From positions 235,018 through 299,017 of the forward strand of contig NZ_JJMN01000070.1 in the NCBI RefSeq assembly GCF_000696385.1: DNA of 64,000 nt. The letters run 5' to 3'. Source of the stretch: Vibrio metoecus. Lineage in GTDB: Bacteria; Pseudomonadota; Gammaproteobacteria; Enterobacterales; Vibrionaceae. The position numbers and the translations under genes are program-made. Shown here piece by piece: positions 51,745 to 61,289 of this stretch. How positions within the stretch are numbered: position 1 is the first letter of the stretch; every line of letters begins with the position of its first letter. The notes beneath the pieces were generated by a model that saw only the letters and a list, made by a program, of their open reading frames with translations, was not told where the DNA came from and searched no databases.

Positions 51745-52383
51745 TTATTCGGCCGCGTAACCGTGCATGCCGAGCGCTTCGCCATCTAAATAAGCTTTGC
51801 CATCTTTCATTGCTAAACGCTCTTCGACAAACCATTTCACGACAAGCGGGTAGATGCGATGCTCTTGATCCTGCACGCGCGCCGTGAGCTCATCGACACT
51901 ATCTTCTTCGAAAATCGGTACTTTGGCTTGCAGAATCACAGGGCCACCATCGAGCTGCTCGGTGACAAAATGCACGCTGGTACCATGCTCTTCATCACCG
52001 GCGTGGATAGCTCGTTGATAAGTGTTCAATCCCGGATACTTTGGCAATAACGAAGGGTGGATATTGATCATTCGCCCCAAATAGTGGCGAACAAATTCGC
52101 TACTGAGAATGCGCATGTAACCGGCGAGCACTATTAAGTCAGGAGCAAATTTATCCATCTGCTCCATCAATGCCGCGTCAAAAGCATCACGAGTTTCGTA
52201 AGCTTTGGGATCAATAAAACAGGCGGCTGCACCAGCCTGTTTGGCACGTTCTAAACCGTAAGCTGTTGCTTTATTGGAAAACACAGCCGTCACTTTGCCA
52301 TCTTGAATACTGGTTGCACAAGCATCAATGATCGCCTGTAGGTTGGTTCCGTTTCCCGAAATTAAAACAACAATACTCTTCAT
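51745..52383 (-). CDS. purN: Phosphoribosylglycinamide formyltransferase PurN
   Basis: A 212-residue third purine-pathway enzyme: formylates GAR using 10-formyl-THF. It starts MKSIVVLISGNGTNLQAII. Catalytic Asn/His/Asp are in INIHPSLLPKYPGLNTY and the EHGTSVHFVTEQLDGGPVI stretch. LIVLAGYMRILSSEFV is typical. Its start lies two bases from the purM stop; they are co-transcribed from the PurR-controlled promoter. Confidence 0.95.
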   Translation of the reverse strand: MKSIVVLISGNGTNLQAIIDACATSIQDGKVTAVFSNKATAYGLERAKQAGAAACFIDPKAYETRDAFDAALMEQMDKFAPDLIVLAGYMRILSSEFVRHYLGRMINIHPSLLPKYPGLNTYQRAIHAGDEEHGTSVHFVTEQLDGGPVILQAKVPIFEEDSVDELTARVQDQEHRIYPLVVKWFVEERLAMKDGKAYLDGEALGMHGYAAE

Positions 52384-52385
52384 GC

Positions 52386-53430
52386 TTAGTTGATCTCTAC
52401 CTGTGCTTCGTTGCTATTGGCGGCTGCGATTTCGCCGATGACCCATGCGGTTTCACCTTCTGCTTGGAGTAGCTCTACGGCTACATCTGCTTGATCTTTG
52501 GGCAGTGCGATGATCAAACCGACACCACAGTTGAAGGTGCGGTACATTTCGTGAGTGGTCACGTTACCTTTTTTCCTGTAGCCATTGGAAAATCACTGGC
52601 CATTCCCAGCTCTTACCATCGATCACCGCTTTAGTACCTTCTGGCAATACGCGTGGAATGTTTTCCCAGAAGCCACCGCCAGTGATGTGTGAAATCGCAT
52701 GAATGTCATGTTCAGCAATCAGCTTTAAGCCAGATTTGATATAAATCTTGGTTGGTGCGAGTAAGTGCTCACCAATGGTTTTGCCTTCTAACAGCCTCTA
52801 TTCTTATCGGTCTTTAGAGACTTCTAAAATCTTACGTACCAGCGAGTAACCGTTGGAGTGTGGGCCGCTAGAGCCAACTGCAATTAGCGAGTCACCCACT
52901 TGTACTTTGCTGCCGTCAATGATCTCTTCTTTTTCAACAACGCCGACACAAAAGCCAGCAACGTCGTAGTCTTCACCTTCGTACATGCCTGGCATTTCAG
53001 CGGTTTCGCCGCCAATCAGCGCGCAACCGGCTTGCAAACATCCATCGGCAATGCCGGAAATGACTTCGGCTGCGGTATCCACATCCAGTTTACCCGTCGC
53101 GTAATAATCGAGGAAAAACAGCGGCTCAGCACCTTGTACAATCAGATCGTTCACACACATAGCAACGAGATCAATACCGATGGTGTCGTGTTTTTTCATA
53201 TCCAGTGCGAGACGCAGTTTGGTACCTACGCCGTCTGTACCAGAGACTAAAACTGGGTGTTTGTATTTGGTTGGCAGCTCACACAGTGCGCCAAAACCAC
53301 CTAGGCCACCCATAACTTCAGGGCGACGGGTGCGCTTCACTGCGCCTTTAATTCGTTCAACGAGTGCATTACCTGCATCAATATCGACACCTGCATCTTT
53401 ATAGCTGAGAGATGGATTATTACCGCTCAC
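52386..53430 (-). CDS. purM: AIR synthetase PurM (frameshifts as sequenced)
   Basis: Fifth purine-pathway enzyme: ATP-dependent ring closure of FGAM to AIR. The intact first frame ([20 protein letters not shown]... [25 protein letters not shown]) stops at 52804. Around 52794-52812 there are apparently three extra bases, and TTTTTT at 52569-52574 has one more. Removing these four restores the C-terminal half ([32 protein letters not shown]) to a TAA at 52386. The corrected length is 346 residues, the usual size. Several separate disruptions raise the chance of a real pseudogene, but base-level error still fits best. Confidence 0.9.
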
Positions 53431-53493
53431 GGGGAAGTTCCTCGGTCTAGTTGGATATGAAAACGGCGCTATTCTACAGGGCTTAAAACAAAA

Positions 53494-53509
53494 AGGAAAA
53501 CGTTTGCGT
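53494..53509 (-). promoter_or_regulatory. PurR-type operator upstream of purMN
   Basis: On the minus strand, ACGCAAACGTTTTCCT matches every fixed position of ANGCAANCGNTTNCNT. It overlaps the expected -35 of a minus-strand promoter whose -10 may be TAGAAT near 53472. It lies between purM and the divergent upp and could influence both. Confidence 0.8.
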
Positions 53510-53556
53510 AAGATTTTTCTCCGGTTTTACAGTCGGAAAAGTCGACAAAATAAGTG

Positions 53557-53562
53557 TATAAT
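53557..53562 (+). promoter_or_regulatory. Predicted -10 box of upp
   Basis: TATAAT, 35 bases before the upp ATG. The -35 is weak. Confidence 0.45.
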
Positions 53563-53596
53563 CCGCAGGTTTAAATTAATGAAGCCGGAGTTGGAC

Positions 53597-54225
<629 letters not shown>

Positions 54226-54230
54226 TCTTG

Positions 54231-54258
54231 AATGAGGAAGCCTAATGGCTTCCTCATT
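54231..54258 (+). terminator. Hairpin after upp
   Basis: AATGAGGAAGCC, TAAT, GGCTTCCTCATT: a perfect 12-pair stem. The following bases (ACCTTTC) are only partly T-rich. Confidence 0.65.
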
Positions 54259-54545
54259 ACCTTTCTGCGCCATACTTCCTGCCTATCTTTGAGATCTATC
54301 CCTACTTTTAATGCAATACCCTGCTAAAAAGTCGCGGATAAATGAATAGCCCTCACAGCACTGACTGTTCTATCAGTTCTTTCTAACGCATTCCTAGTAG
54401 TTAATGGCAACATAGCCAGTACTCGGTATGGTATATGGATTATTTTGACTCACTAGGTAAGGTCATTAGGATTGATGGATGTGCTCTGTCTCCACAAACG
54501 CTGGAGCAGGGTGATGCAGTAAGTAGTGCTAGCAGGACGCTGATT
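54259..54545. other. Spacer between upp and the GGDEF gene
   Basis: About 290 bases. An upstream in-frame extension of the GGDEF gene from 54435 crosses it. Apart from that I see no motif I can name. Confidence 0.5.
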
Positions 54546-55976
54546 ATGACGCGAAAGAAATTTAGTTGGATTCTTGTCTCTTTAATTATATTTGGATTTT
54601 TTGTGACCAGCTTGGTCAGTTATAAAGTGGCTCACGATACGCTTGAGGAGCAAATCAATAAAGACTCACTCCCTTTAACCAGCGACAACATCTATTCAGA
54701 AATCCAGCAGGATCTGATCCGCCCCATTTTTATCTCTTCTTTAATGGCACAAGATACTTTTGTGCGTGACTGGACATTGGCTGGGGAGCAAGAACCTGAG
54801 CGAATCATCCGCTATTTGAGTGAGATTCAGCGCCAATATCAGACGATGTCGAGTTTTTATATTTCGGATCGTACCCACAACTATTATCACTACAGCGGAA
54901 CGTTGAAGACAATCTCGGAATCGAACCCGAATGATGCTTGGTTTTTTCGGGTCAAAAATTCTGCGCCCGATAAACATTTCGAGGTGAATATTGATGTTGA
55001 TACTGCTAACAGTCATCAAACGGTGGTGTTTGTTAACTACAAGGTTTTTGATTTCGAAAATCGTTTCTTGGGTGTGATTGGTGTGGGGTTGAGCTCCGAT
55101 GCGGTTTTCTGCGTTAGTGGAGAAATATACAAAAAACGTTACAACCGGCATATCTATTTTATCAATGAGTTGGGTGAGGTCACTTTGCATGGTTCCAATC
55201 ATCCAGACTTTACGCGGATCCAGGAGCGAGAAGGGCTAAAAACACTCTCAACCCAGATTTTGACGTCTCCCAGTGTGAGTGGGAGTTACTATGCCGATGG
55301 TCAGAAGAACTATCTCAACAGTCGGTGGGTTGAGGAATTCCAGTGGTACATCATCGTTGAGCAGAAAGATGAATTTAACCAAGACATTTGGTTCAAAGCG
55401 ATGCTGGGGAATTTAGCGATCAGTGCCTTGGTAGCGATTGCGGTATTAGGGCTTGCACAAATGAGCTTCCGAGGTTATCAAAAACGGCTGGAAGATATGG
55501 CGGTAAGAGATAAATTGACCGGTGCATACAGTCGACAAGTGTTTGAGGAGTTAGTTGAAGAGGCGATTTCTAATGCGACGAAAGAGCTGCATCCTTTAAG
55601 TTTGGCCGTCATCGATCTGGACCATTTTAAACAAGTGAATGACAACTATGGTCATCCGGTTGGGGATCTGGTTTTACAGCGTGTGGTTGGGATATGTCAG
55701 CGTCATATTGAACAAGTGGGAACCTTGTGCCGCTGGGGCGGCGAAGAGTTTGTTGTTCTACTACCAGACATGCCGTTGCAAGAAGCGTATCAACGTATGG
55801 AGCAGATTCGACATGACATTGCGGTGATGAGCAGTAAACCACAGGTCACGGTGAGTATTGGTGTCGTTGAATACTCTCCGAATGAGAGCTTACTGCAATT
55901 GTTTAATCGGGCCGATCAAGCCATGTACACGGCCAAAAATGAAGGTCGTAACAAAGTGGTTGGGTTATCGCTCTAG
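54546..55976 (+). CDS. Membrane-bound diguanylate cyclase (sensor plus GGDEF)
   Basis: A 476-residue inner-membrane protein. A first membrane helix (FSWILVSLIIFGFFVTSLVSY) is followed by a periplasmic region of about 250 residues resembling a Cache sensor (FYISDRTHNYYHYSG, FVNYKVFDFENRFLGVIGVGL). A second helix (LGNLAISALVAIAVLGLAQM) leads to a GGDEF domain with VRDKLTGAYSRQVFEE, VIDLDHFKQVNDNYGHPVGD and the active-site loop CRWGGEEFVVLLPD. The GGEEF signature suggests active c-di-GMP synthesis. No RxxD inhibitory site precedes it. The ATG at 54546 is chosen because AGGA precedes it; a longer frame starts at 54435. Confidence 0.88.
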   Translation: MTRKKFSWILVSLIIFGFFVTSLVSYKVAHDTLEEQINKDSLPLTSDNIYSEIQQDLIRPIFISSLMAQDTFVRDWTLAGEQEPERIIRYLSEIQRQYQTMSSFYISDRTHNYYHYSGTLKTISESNPNDAWFFRVKNSAPDKHFEVNIDVDTANSHQTVVFVNYKVFDFENRFLGVIGVGLSSDAVFCVSGEIYKKRYNRHIYFINELGEVTLHGSNHPDFTRIQEREGLKTLSTQILTSPSVSGSYYADGQKNYLNSRWVEEFQWYIIVEQKDEFNQDIWFKAMLGNLAISALVAIAVLGLAQMSFRGYQKRLEDMAVRDKLTGAYSRQVFEELVEEAISNATKELHPLSLAVIDLDHFKQVNDNYGHPVGDLVLQRVVGICQRHIEQVGTLCRWGGEEFVVLLPDMPLQEAYQRMEQIRHDIAVMSSKPQVTVSIGVVEYSPNESLLQLFNRADQAMYTAKNEGRNKVVGLSL

Positions 55977-55981
55977 CCACA

Positions 55982-56021
55982 ATAAAAACCAGGGAAGCGA
56001 TAAGCTTCCCTGGTTTTTATT
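55982..56021. terminator. Bidirectional intrinsic terminator
   Basis: AAAAACCAGGGAAGC, GATAA, GCTTCCCTGGTTTTT. A 15-pair stem flanked by A and T runs, between the converging GGDEF gene and rluF. Confidence 0.92.
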
Positions 56022-56036
56022 GTATAGATAAATTGT

Positions 56037-57035
56037 TTATTTCGACTTTCTTAGGCTCAAGGTACCACCAGTGCGTGGAGTTGCGCGCTGGGCTGGTTTA
56101 GATGCGGTAGAAGAGCTTGAGGACGAATTCGTTGGGCGACGCTGCGCTTTTTTCGAGTTTGGTGCATGGCGAAACTCTTGCGCATTTTTACCATGATAGG
56201 TTTTTGGGTTGCGGCGTGCTTTGGATTCTTTATTGGCTTCACGACTATCAAACAGTTTGGTATCGGTCGCACGTTTAATCGTGTCACCACTTTGCGCGAC
56301 TCTTGAGGCTTCTTCCGTACCACTGGAGTCTTCACACATGGCCAGAATGTCATTTACTTCGGCTTCGCTCAAATAACGCCATTTACCGTTTGGAATGCCA
56401 TCTAATGTGATGTTCATGATCCGCACACGGCGCAGTTTAAACACTTCATATCCCAAGGCTTCACACATGCGACGAATTTGGCGGTTCAATCCCTGAGTTA
56501 GCACGATGCGAAAAGAATACTGGGTTTCCTGAGTGACTTTACAAGGCAGAGTAACCGTATCGAGGATGTTCACTCCTGATGACATCTGACGAATAAATTC
56601 CGGTGTAATGGGTTTATCGACTCGAACCACGTACTCTTTTTCGTGGTTATTTCCCGCACGTAGGATCTTATTCACGATATCGCCATCATTGGTCAGAAAG
56701 ATGAGGCCATCAGACGGCTTATCTAAACGGCCAATCGGGAAAATGCGTTTGTGGTGACCAATAAAGTCGACAATATTCCCCGGAACATCGCGCTCAGTGG
56801 TACAGGTAATGCCAGTGGGTTTGTTTAACGCAATATAGATCGGGCGTTCTTTGCTGCGTAGCGGCTTGCCATCAATACACACTTCATCTTGTTCGGTGAC
56901 TTTGCTTCCGACTTCAGGTTGGGCGCCATTGAGGGTCACTCGCCCTTGTTCAATCAGCTTGTCAGCTTCACGGCGTGAGCAAAAGCCCGTTTCACTGATG
57001 AATTTATTAAGGCGCTTTTCAATAGGTTGGGACAT
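56037..57035 (-). CDS. rluF: 23S rRNA pseudouridine synthase RluF
   Basis: A 332-residue enzyme isomerising U2604 of 23S rRNA (and tRNA-Tyr in E. coli). The N-terminal S4 RNA-binding domain is [24 protein letters not shown]. The catalytic Asp is in [39 protein letters not shown] is the RsuA-family motif. The last 90 or so residues form a basic, Ser/Arg-rich, probably disordered tail including a run of six Ser; E. coli has a shorter tail. The start at 57035 has GGAG five bases upstream and is preferred over 57071. Confidence 0.93.
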   Translation of the reverse strand: MSQPIEKRLNKFISETGFCSRREADKLIEQGRVTLNGAQPEVGSKVTEQDEVCIDGKPLRSKERPIYIALNKPTGITCTTERDVPGNIVDFIGHHKRIFPIGRLDKPSDGLIFLTNDGDIVNKILRAGNNHEKEYVVRVDKPITPEFIRQMSSGVNILDTVTLPCKVTQETQYSFRIVLTQGLNRQIRRMCEALGYEVFKLRRVRIMNITLDGIPNGKWRYLSEAEVNDILAMCEDSSGTEEASRVAQSGDTIKRATDTKLFDSREANKESKARRNPKTYHGKNAQEFRHAPNSKKAQRRPTNSSSSSSTASKPAQRATPRTGGTLSLRKSK

Positions 57036-57104
57036 ACAATCTCCTAACGTTTCACAACGGATAGGTTGCACAAAATCCGCGCTATTCTAGCCAGTTTTAC
57101 CTGC

Positions 57105-57683
57105 TTAGCCAAGACGTTTCTGGTGACGCTCGCGGTTTTCTGCTTTTTTCTCTGGGCTTTTACGCAGTAAAACATAAACCGCCCCACTGCCGCCGTGCAG
57201 GCGTTGTGCTGAATGAGCGCATTGCACTTCAGTGATTTGAGTTAACCAGTGACTTACAAAACTTTTCATTAAGGCTGGTGGATGGGAACGCTCACCACGA
57301 CCATGCACTATCAACATAGTGCGAATATCCATCGCCATACACTGGCGAATAAATTGAATCACTTCACTGCGTGCTTCTTTGAGTGTTTTTCGATGTAAGT
57401 CTAAGCGTGCTTGAATAGGGTACTTACCCAATCTGAGCTTGCGATATACGCCATCTTGAACGCCATCCCGCTTAAATTCGAGCATATCATCAGGCTTAAG
57501 CATGGGGGCATGATCGATGGATAGCGCCTCGGGGTCATGGTCTGCCAAGCTTACTGCCGCTTCTCGCTTAGCCAGTTGAGCTTCGGTGACTTGGTGGGCT
57601 TTTTTGAGTTCAACAGTGTCATGAGTAATGGTTTTTACATCGCCCATCATTTGCTGAAAGAGTTCAAGATCATCTTGCGACAT
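57105..57683 (-). CDS. smrA: SmrA (YdaL-like) Smr-domain endonuclease
   Basis: A 192-residue protein with a C-terminal Smr domain, which nicks or binds branched nucleic acid. It matches E. coli YdaL/SmrA: MLEFKRDGVQDGVYRKLRLGKYPIQARLDLHRKTL, MLIVHGRGERSHPPALMKSFVSHWL and HGGSGAVYVLLRKS. The LDLHR and HGRG motifs are the Smr core. It differs from SmrB, which lacks the FRREGLQ-like segment. It lies 70 bases upstream of rluF on the same strand. Confidence 0.88.
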   Translation of the reverse strand: MSQDDLELFQQMMGDVKTITHDTVELKKAHQVTEAQLAKREAAVSLADHDPEALSIDHAPMLKPDDMLEFKRDGVQDGVYRKLRLGKYPIQARLDLHRKTLKEARSEVIQFIRQCMAMDIRTMLIVHGRGERSHPPALMKSFVSHWLTQITEVQCAHSAQRLHGGSGAVYVLLRKSPEKKAENRERHQKRLG

Positions 57684-57789
57684 AACGGCACATCTAAGTT
57701 ATTTCACATGGTCGCGATTATATACTCGTACATGAGCAAGTTGCACCGAGTTGATGAGGAAAGCAGTGGTATTGGATAGGAATGCACCA

Positions 57790-57826
57790 TAAAAAACCGG
57801 AGCAGACACGTAGTCAGCTCCGGTGC
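57790..57826 (-). terminator. Intrinsic terminator after the DUF3149-like gene
   Basis: On the minus strand: ACCGGAGC, a 13-base loop, GCTCCGGT, TTTTTTA. Confidence 0.85.
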
Positions 57827-57861
57827 ATAGCGTTTTCTATCTTGTGATAGAGGCTAGCGAT

Positions 57862-58002
57862 CTAGTGAGGAGATTTGTCGTTCATGACTTTGTAAATGAA
57901 GAAACCGCCATAAAACAGCATAAGACCTAGAGCGCCAAATATGACTATCATTGAAGAGAGTCCAACTGCATTACCAAAAAGAAGATTGAGCCAGAAGTCC
58001 AT
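57862..58002 (-). CDS. 46-residue single-span membrane protein (DUF3149-like)
   Basis: The start at 58002 has GGAGG six bases upstream. The product begins MDFWLNLLFGNAVGLSSMIV and contains one membrane helix (MIVIFGALGLMLFYGGFFIY) followed by a short charged tail ending NDKSPH. Length and pattern fit DUF3149, a small inner-membrane family of unknown function. It has its own terminator, so it is a real transcription unit. It is too short for usual ORF thresholds. Confidence 0.82.
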   Translation of the reverse strand: MDFWLNLLFGNAVGLSSMIVIFGALGLMLFYGGFFIYKVMNDKSPH

Positions 58003-58192
58003 GTTTCCTCCAAAGTGTTGAAGACGAGTTAACGTTAAATTCTGGCTATATTTGCAGCACTGATCTGGATCAATTGTGTTGCATAGGTTACCGATATGTT
58101 TCTTGTGTTGAGTTATGAGTCACATTTTTTCCGTGCTTTGGTGGTGTTTTGAGCGAACGGTTTAAACCATGCAGAAAGTCAGGCTTCAGGGG

Positions 58193-58220
58193 TTGCGTTT
58201 CCGAAAATGGCGAGTAATAT
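58193..58220 (+). promoter_or_regulatory. Promoter of tRNA-Pro
   Basis: -35 TTGCGT (58193-58198), 16-base spacer, -10 TAATAT (58215-58220). Transcription would start a few bases before the tRNA. Confidence 0.6.
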
Positions 58221-58231
58221 ACGCAGCGTTC

Positions 58232-58308
<77 letters not shown>

Positions 58309-58313
58309 TATTT

Positions 58314-58345
58314 AAGGCCTCAGCATTTATGCTGGGGCCTTTTTC
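58314..58345 (+). terminator. Intrinsic terminator after tRNA-Pro
   Basis: AAGGCCTCAGCAT, TT, ATGCTGGGGCCTTTTT. Confidence 0.88.
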
Positions 58346-58458
58346 ATTTGCGACATTCCTGTAAATACAGAAGAAGCGGGTGATACCGAATGGTTGTTTT
58401 GATGATCACTCGCTACTCAATAGAGCAAGGTGAGTAGCGAGGGCTATCGATATTTCGC

Positions 58459-60298
58459 TTAGCGTTGTACACGCCATTGTTGAACTTGATATCCGTGGCA
58501 AGGATAGAGATTTAAATCACTTTCCAAACACACGTTATCGTTGATTGGTGTCACAAGTTGCAAGCTAGTTCCTTCAATCATGCGAATATCAAATCGTTGA
58601 CCTTGTGACGTTGAGTGACACTCTTTCGTGGTTATCTTTGCCACGCCACCACCAAACGTTGGCGAATTTAAGCACACCTCTTGTCCATTAAACGATTGTG
58701 AAAGCTCACCATGATTAAATTTCCAAAGAGTGCCATTGGATTGGCAATTAACCATTGTCACTTGGCCATTGCTATCTAGCGCTAAACATTGACCACTTTT
58801 TTCATTCTTTAATGAAAATTGTTCATTGCTTGCTAGCACAGCAGAACCATCTGCTGGTGTTGTGTCAACTGCCTCACTACACATTTCTAAGACGGCGGTG
58901 TTGTCCGATGACGAGCCTAAACAAAGAGCTTCTCTTTTCTGATCGTTATTTGTGAATAGAAACTCCATTTTTTGAGTTGCGTCATTGAAGTGCCAACGCG
59001 TATTTTGTGGCATATCCAAATAAGGTATTAAGTTGATCTGTGCACCCTGTTCATTGCTTGACGGACTCAGTACCCATGTTTTTGTGGTGTCATTTGGGTT
59101 GACCACGAAAGCATAGCGTGGCTTAGTCAGCGTTACTGCTAATGAAGAGGCTCCACAAGCTTCCCAAGTAACCGCATTATTATTGGTTACGCTCAAACAT
59201 TGGCCTGCACTGTTTTCAATATTTCTTTGCAACAAAATATTCTTTTGGTGTTGCTTGATATTGTTTACATGCCCATGAGGTCGGATTGGTTGCGGCGTCT
59301 TCAGAGCAAGCTGAATCCGTCACAAAAGATGAGCCCCAGTCATGCTGAAAATGGTTGGCTACATCGGTATTCGTTTTTTCGGCGGTTTCTGTACTCAGAT
59401 TGGGGCTGAATGTATTCACGTTATAAGTTTTGAAATACTTCACTTTATTAGGATTTTGCGAAGCATAGGCGGTGGATTGAACTATGCGCGCAGCCATAAT
59501 GTGATCAGGATGTTGACCTTCAAAACCATCATCACCAGGTACGCCCCAAGGGTCGAGAGTGAGAATTTCGGTTGGGTTCATCCAACTGATAATCAGATCT
59601 AACGTTGAAAGCACATTATCCCATGTGTACTCATTGGTTACTTGGTAGTTAGCGACATGATTCGCGACATTCAGGGTTGTCTCGTTATGATCCGTATATA
59701 AATGAGAGATGGTTTTTCCTGAGCCAGATGAAGAAACGACGTTACTTGAGTTTGGAAGCCCAAATATTTGAATTTCAACCATTTGCCCTTGTGGTAACTT
59801 GCCATTTAATTCAGTCGATAGGATATAACGTTGAATTGTATTACCATTAACAGTATCCCAAGATTCTGTTTGATATATAGATTTTTCAAATCCACGACTT
59901 AAAAAATCAGAATAAACAGCTTTTGCTCCATTGATTCGACCTTGATAATAATATGGGTCATCAACACTATATGAATTGGCATCTTTGGGCGGCAATATGT
60001 CAAATCCAGCATTAATATGAATGATTTTTACGCAAGCACCATTACTTATCGCATTTCGGATATCATCCCCCATAAAATAACGGTCATCATCTGCGTGAGC
60101 GATAACGATTAGTTTTCTTTCATTTTTTAAGCAATAACTGAAATTAATGTTACGAGCTCCAGCTTCTGAAGGCGATAGATCCGCGTTGTTACTGGCTGAT
60201 GGCAATTGACTGATGACTGTCGTACCAGTTGGTAAGGTTACGGCTTGGGCAGCAAAGCCTGCAAGAAGAAGCGATAAAGTAATAATGCTTTTTAGCAT
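58459..60298 (-). CDS. Secreted PIG-L family deacetylase with C-terminal ricin B-type lectin domain (+1 frameshift as sequenced)
   Basis: A signal peptide (LKSIITLSLLLAGFAAQA) precedes a LmbE/PIG-L domain. Its first metal motif is VIAHADDDRYFMGDD (canonical form AHPDDE) and the second is GQHPDHIMAARI. The upstream frame ends at 59216 after PKEYFVAKKY. Dropping one A of the AAAA at 59234-59237 joins it to LLQRNIENSAGQCLSVTNNN. A roughly 250-residue beta-trefoil lectin follows, with repeated QCL/VCL and QxW-type motifs ending QVQQWRVQR. The corrected length is 612 residues. PIG-L enzymes remove acetyl from GlcNAc-type sugars. The target here is unknown, but the nearby chitobiase hints at a chitin or amino-sugar glycan. 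The second of two ATGs (60298) has the better ribosome site. Confidence 0.82.
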
Positions 60299-60916
60299 AT
60301 GCATTCCTTATTTTTGTTGTGGTTGAAAACTGCGCAATCATATGTATTTACCCATGCTAAGCAAGTGGGTAATGGATAAAAATAAGGCTGTTTTTCTTTT
60401 GTCTCATTAATAATGCACGTTGTGTTTTTTTAGTATTATTACTCTAATTAATAATTTTATAAGTTGTCTTGAATAATGTTTGCGTTTTACTGAATTATTA
60501 TTTTAACTCTGGTTGTTTAATTGGTTTTTATTATTTTTATGGATGAAGATAAAATATTTTTCGTATCTTTCTCTCTTTTATTAGAAAGTTTTCTAGATTA
60601 AAAAATTGCGAATGTCATTCTAAAATCGAGGTTCACTGAAGGTGAGCAATTGAAGCTCAAAACGGCAAGATCGGCTTAAAGGTGTCACTTTTGAGGTGAT
60701 GGTTTACGGTACGTTGTGCAAGTTTTTATGGTTTATCGTTCCTTTCTTTCCTTTCAGGACGAGACTTCTGCGTTATCACGGATGTTCACTGGGGGCTCGA
60801 ATAGTTGAGGTTCTCTGGAGCAGTAAAGGTGTTCAGTAAGAACGTTATAGGGGCTGAGCTATATCGACAAAAACGTTACTTTAGCTATGAATTAACGAAT
60901 TTGACGGCATGTTAAT

Positions 60917-60932
60917 ACTGATGCAGATCACA
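60917..60932 (+). promoter_or_regulatory. Possible CRP site upstream of chitobiase
   Basis: ACTGA-TGCAGA-TCACA agrees with TGTGA-N6-TCACA at eight of ten positions. It lies about 360 bases before the chitobiase start, which is far for direct activation. Chitin-use genes in Vibrio are commonly cAMP-CRP responsive. Confidence 0.4.
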
Positions 60933-60980
60933 CTTTGTTGATTTGTTCGAGTGAATTCACGAATTGACACCACGGGCTTG

Positions 60981-61034
60981 TGTGATTTAGATCGGCTTTC
61001 GTTATGTGATTTGGATTGTTAAGTGTGATCTTGG
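60981..61034 (+). repeat. Three direct TGTGAT repeats upstream of chitobiase
   Basis: TGTGATTTAG (60981), TGTGATTTGG (61005) and TGTGATCTTGG (61024), with start-to-start spacing of 24 and 19 bases. They could be half-sites for a regulator such as CRP or ChiS. This assignment is not established by sequence alone. Confidence 0.45.
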
Positions 61035-61289
61035 TTAGAGGAAATCTCGTCAAAATTGAAGTGTCGATTTTGACGTTAACTGTATCATTATGAAAATATT
61101 GATTTTTATCTCAGTATCAAATTGTAAAAGTTTGAAGAGGATCACTGGCATTAAACGATTAATTTTTGCGCTTAGAAAAAAGTACCGCTAAATATCCCCT
61201 GAATTTTAGGTATGGCCATTGGCTGATGTCGTTTTGATACTGGATGCAGGCAGAGCATCCTTATCGTTAACTAATTTAGGGTAATTATT

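Larger units (their letters stand above)
60305..61289. other. AT-rich 985-base spacer between divergent secreted-enzyme genes
   Basis: No coding frame that I trust. The part nearest the deacetylase gene (60305-60600) is very AT-rich. The part nearest chitobiase holds a CRP-like site and three TGTGAT repeats, listed separately. A spacer this long is unusual in this gene-dense window and suggests complex control or lost genes. Confidence 0.6.

Noticed and set aside
53504..53596. Longer upp start from 53504
   Set aside because: The extra 31 residues are not in the UPRT family and run through the PurR site and the -10 box. ATG at 53597 has a good ribosome site.
58459..59235. Treating the ricin-type lectin frame as a separate gene
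   Set aside because: Its apparent start has no ribosome site and lies inside the end of the deacetylase frame. Removing one A from AAAA joins them smoothly, and the same type of error occurs in seven other genes.
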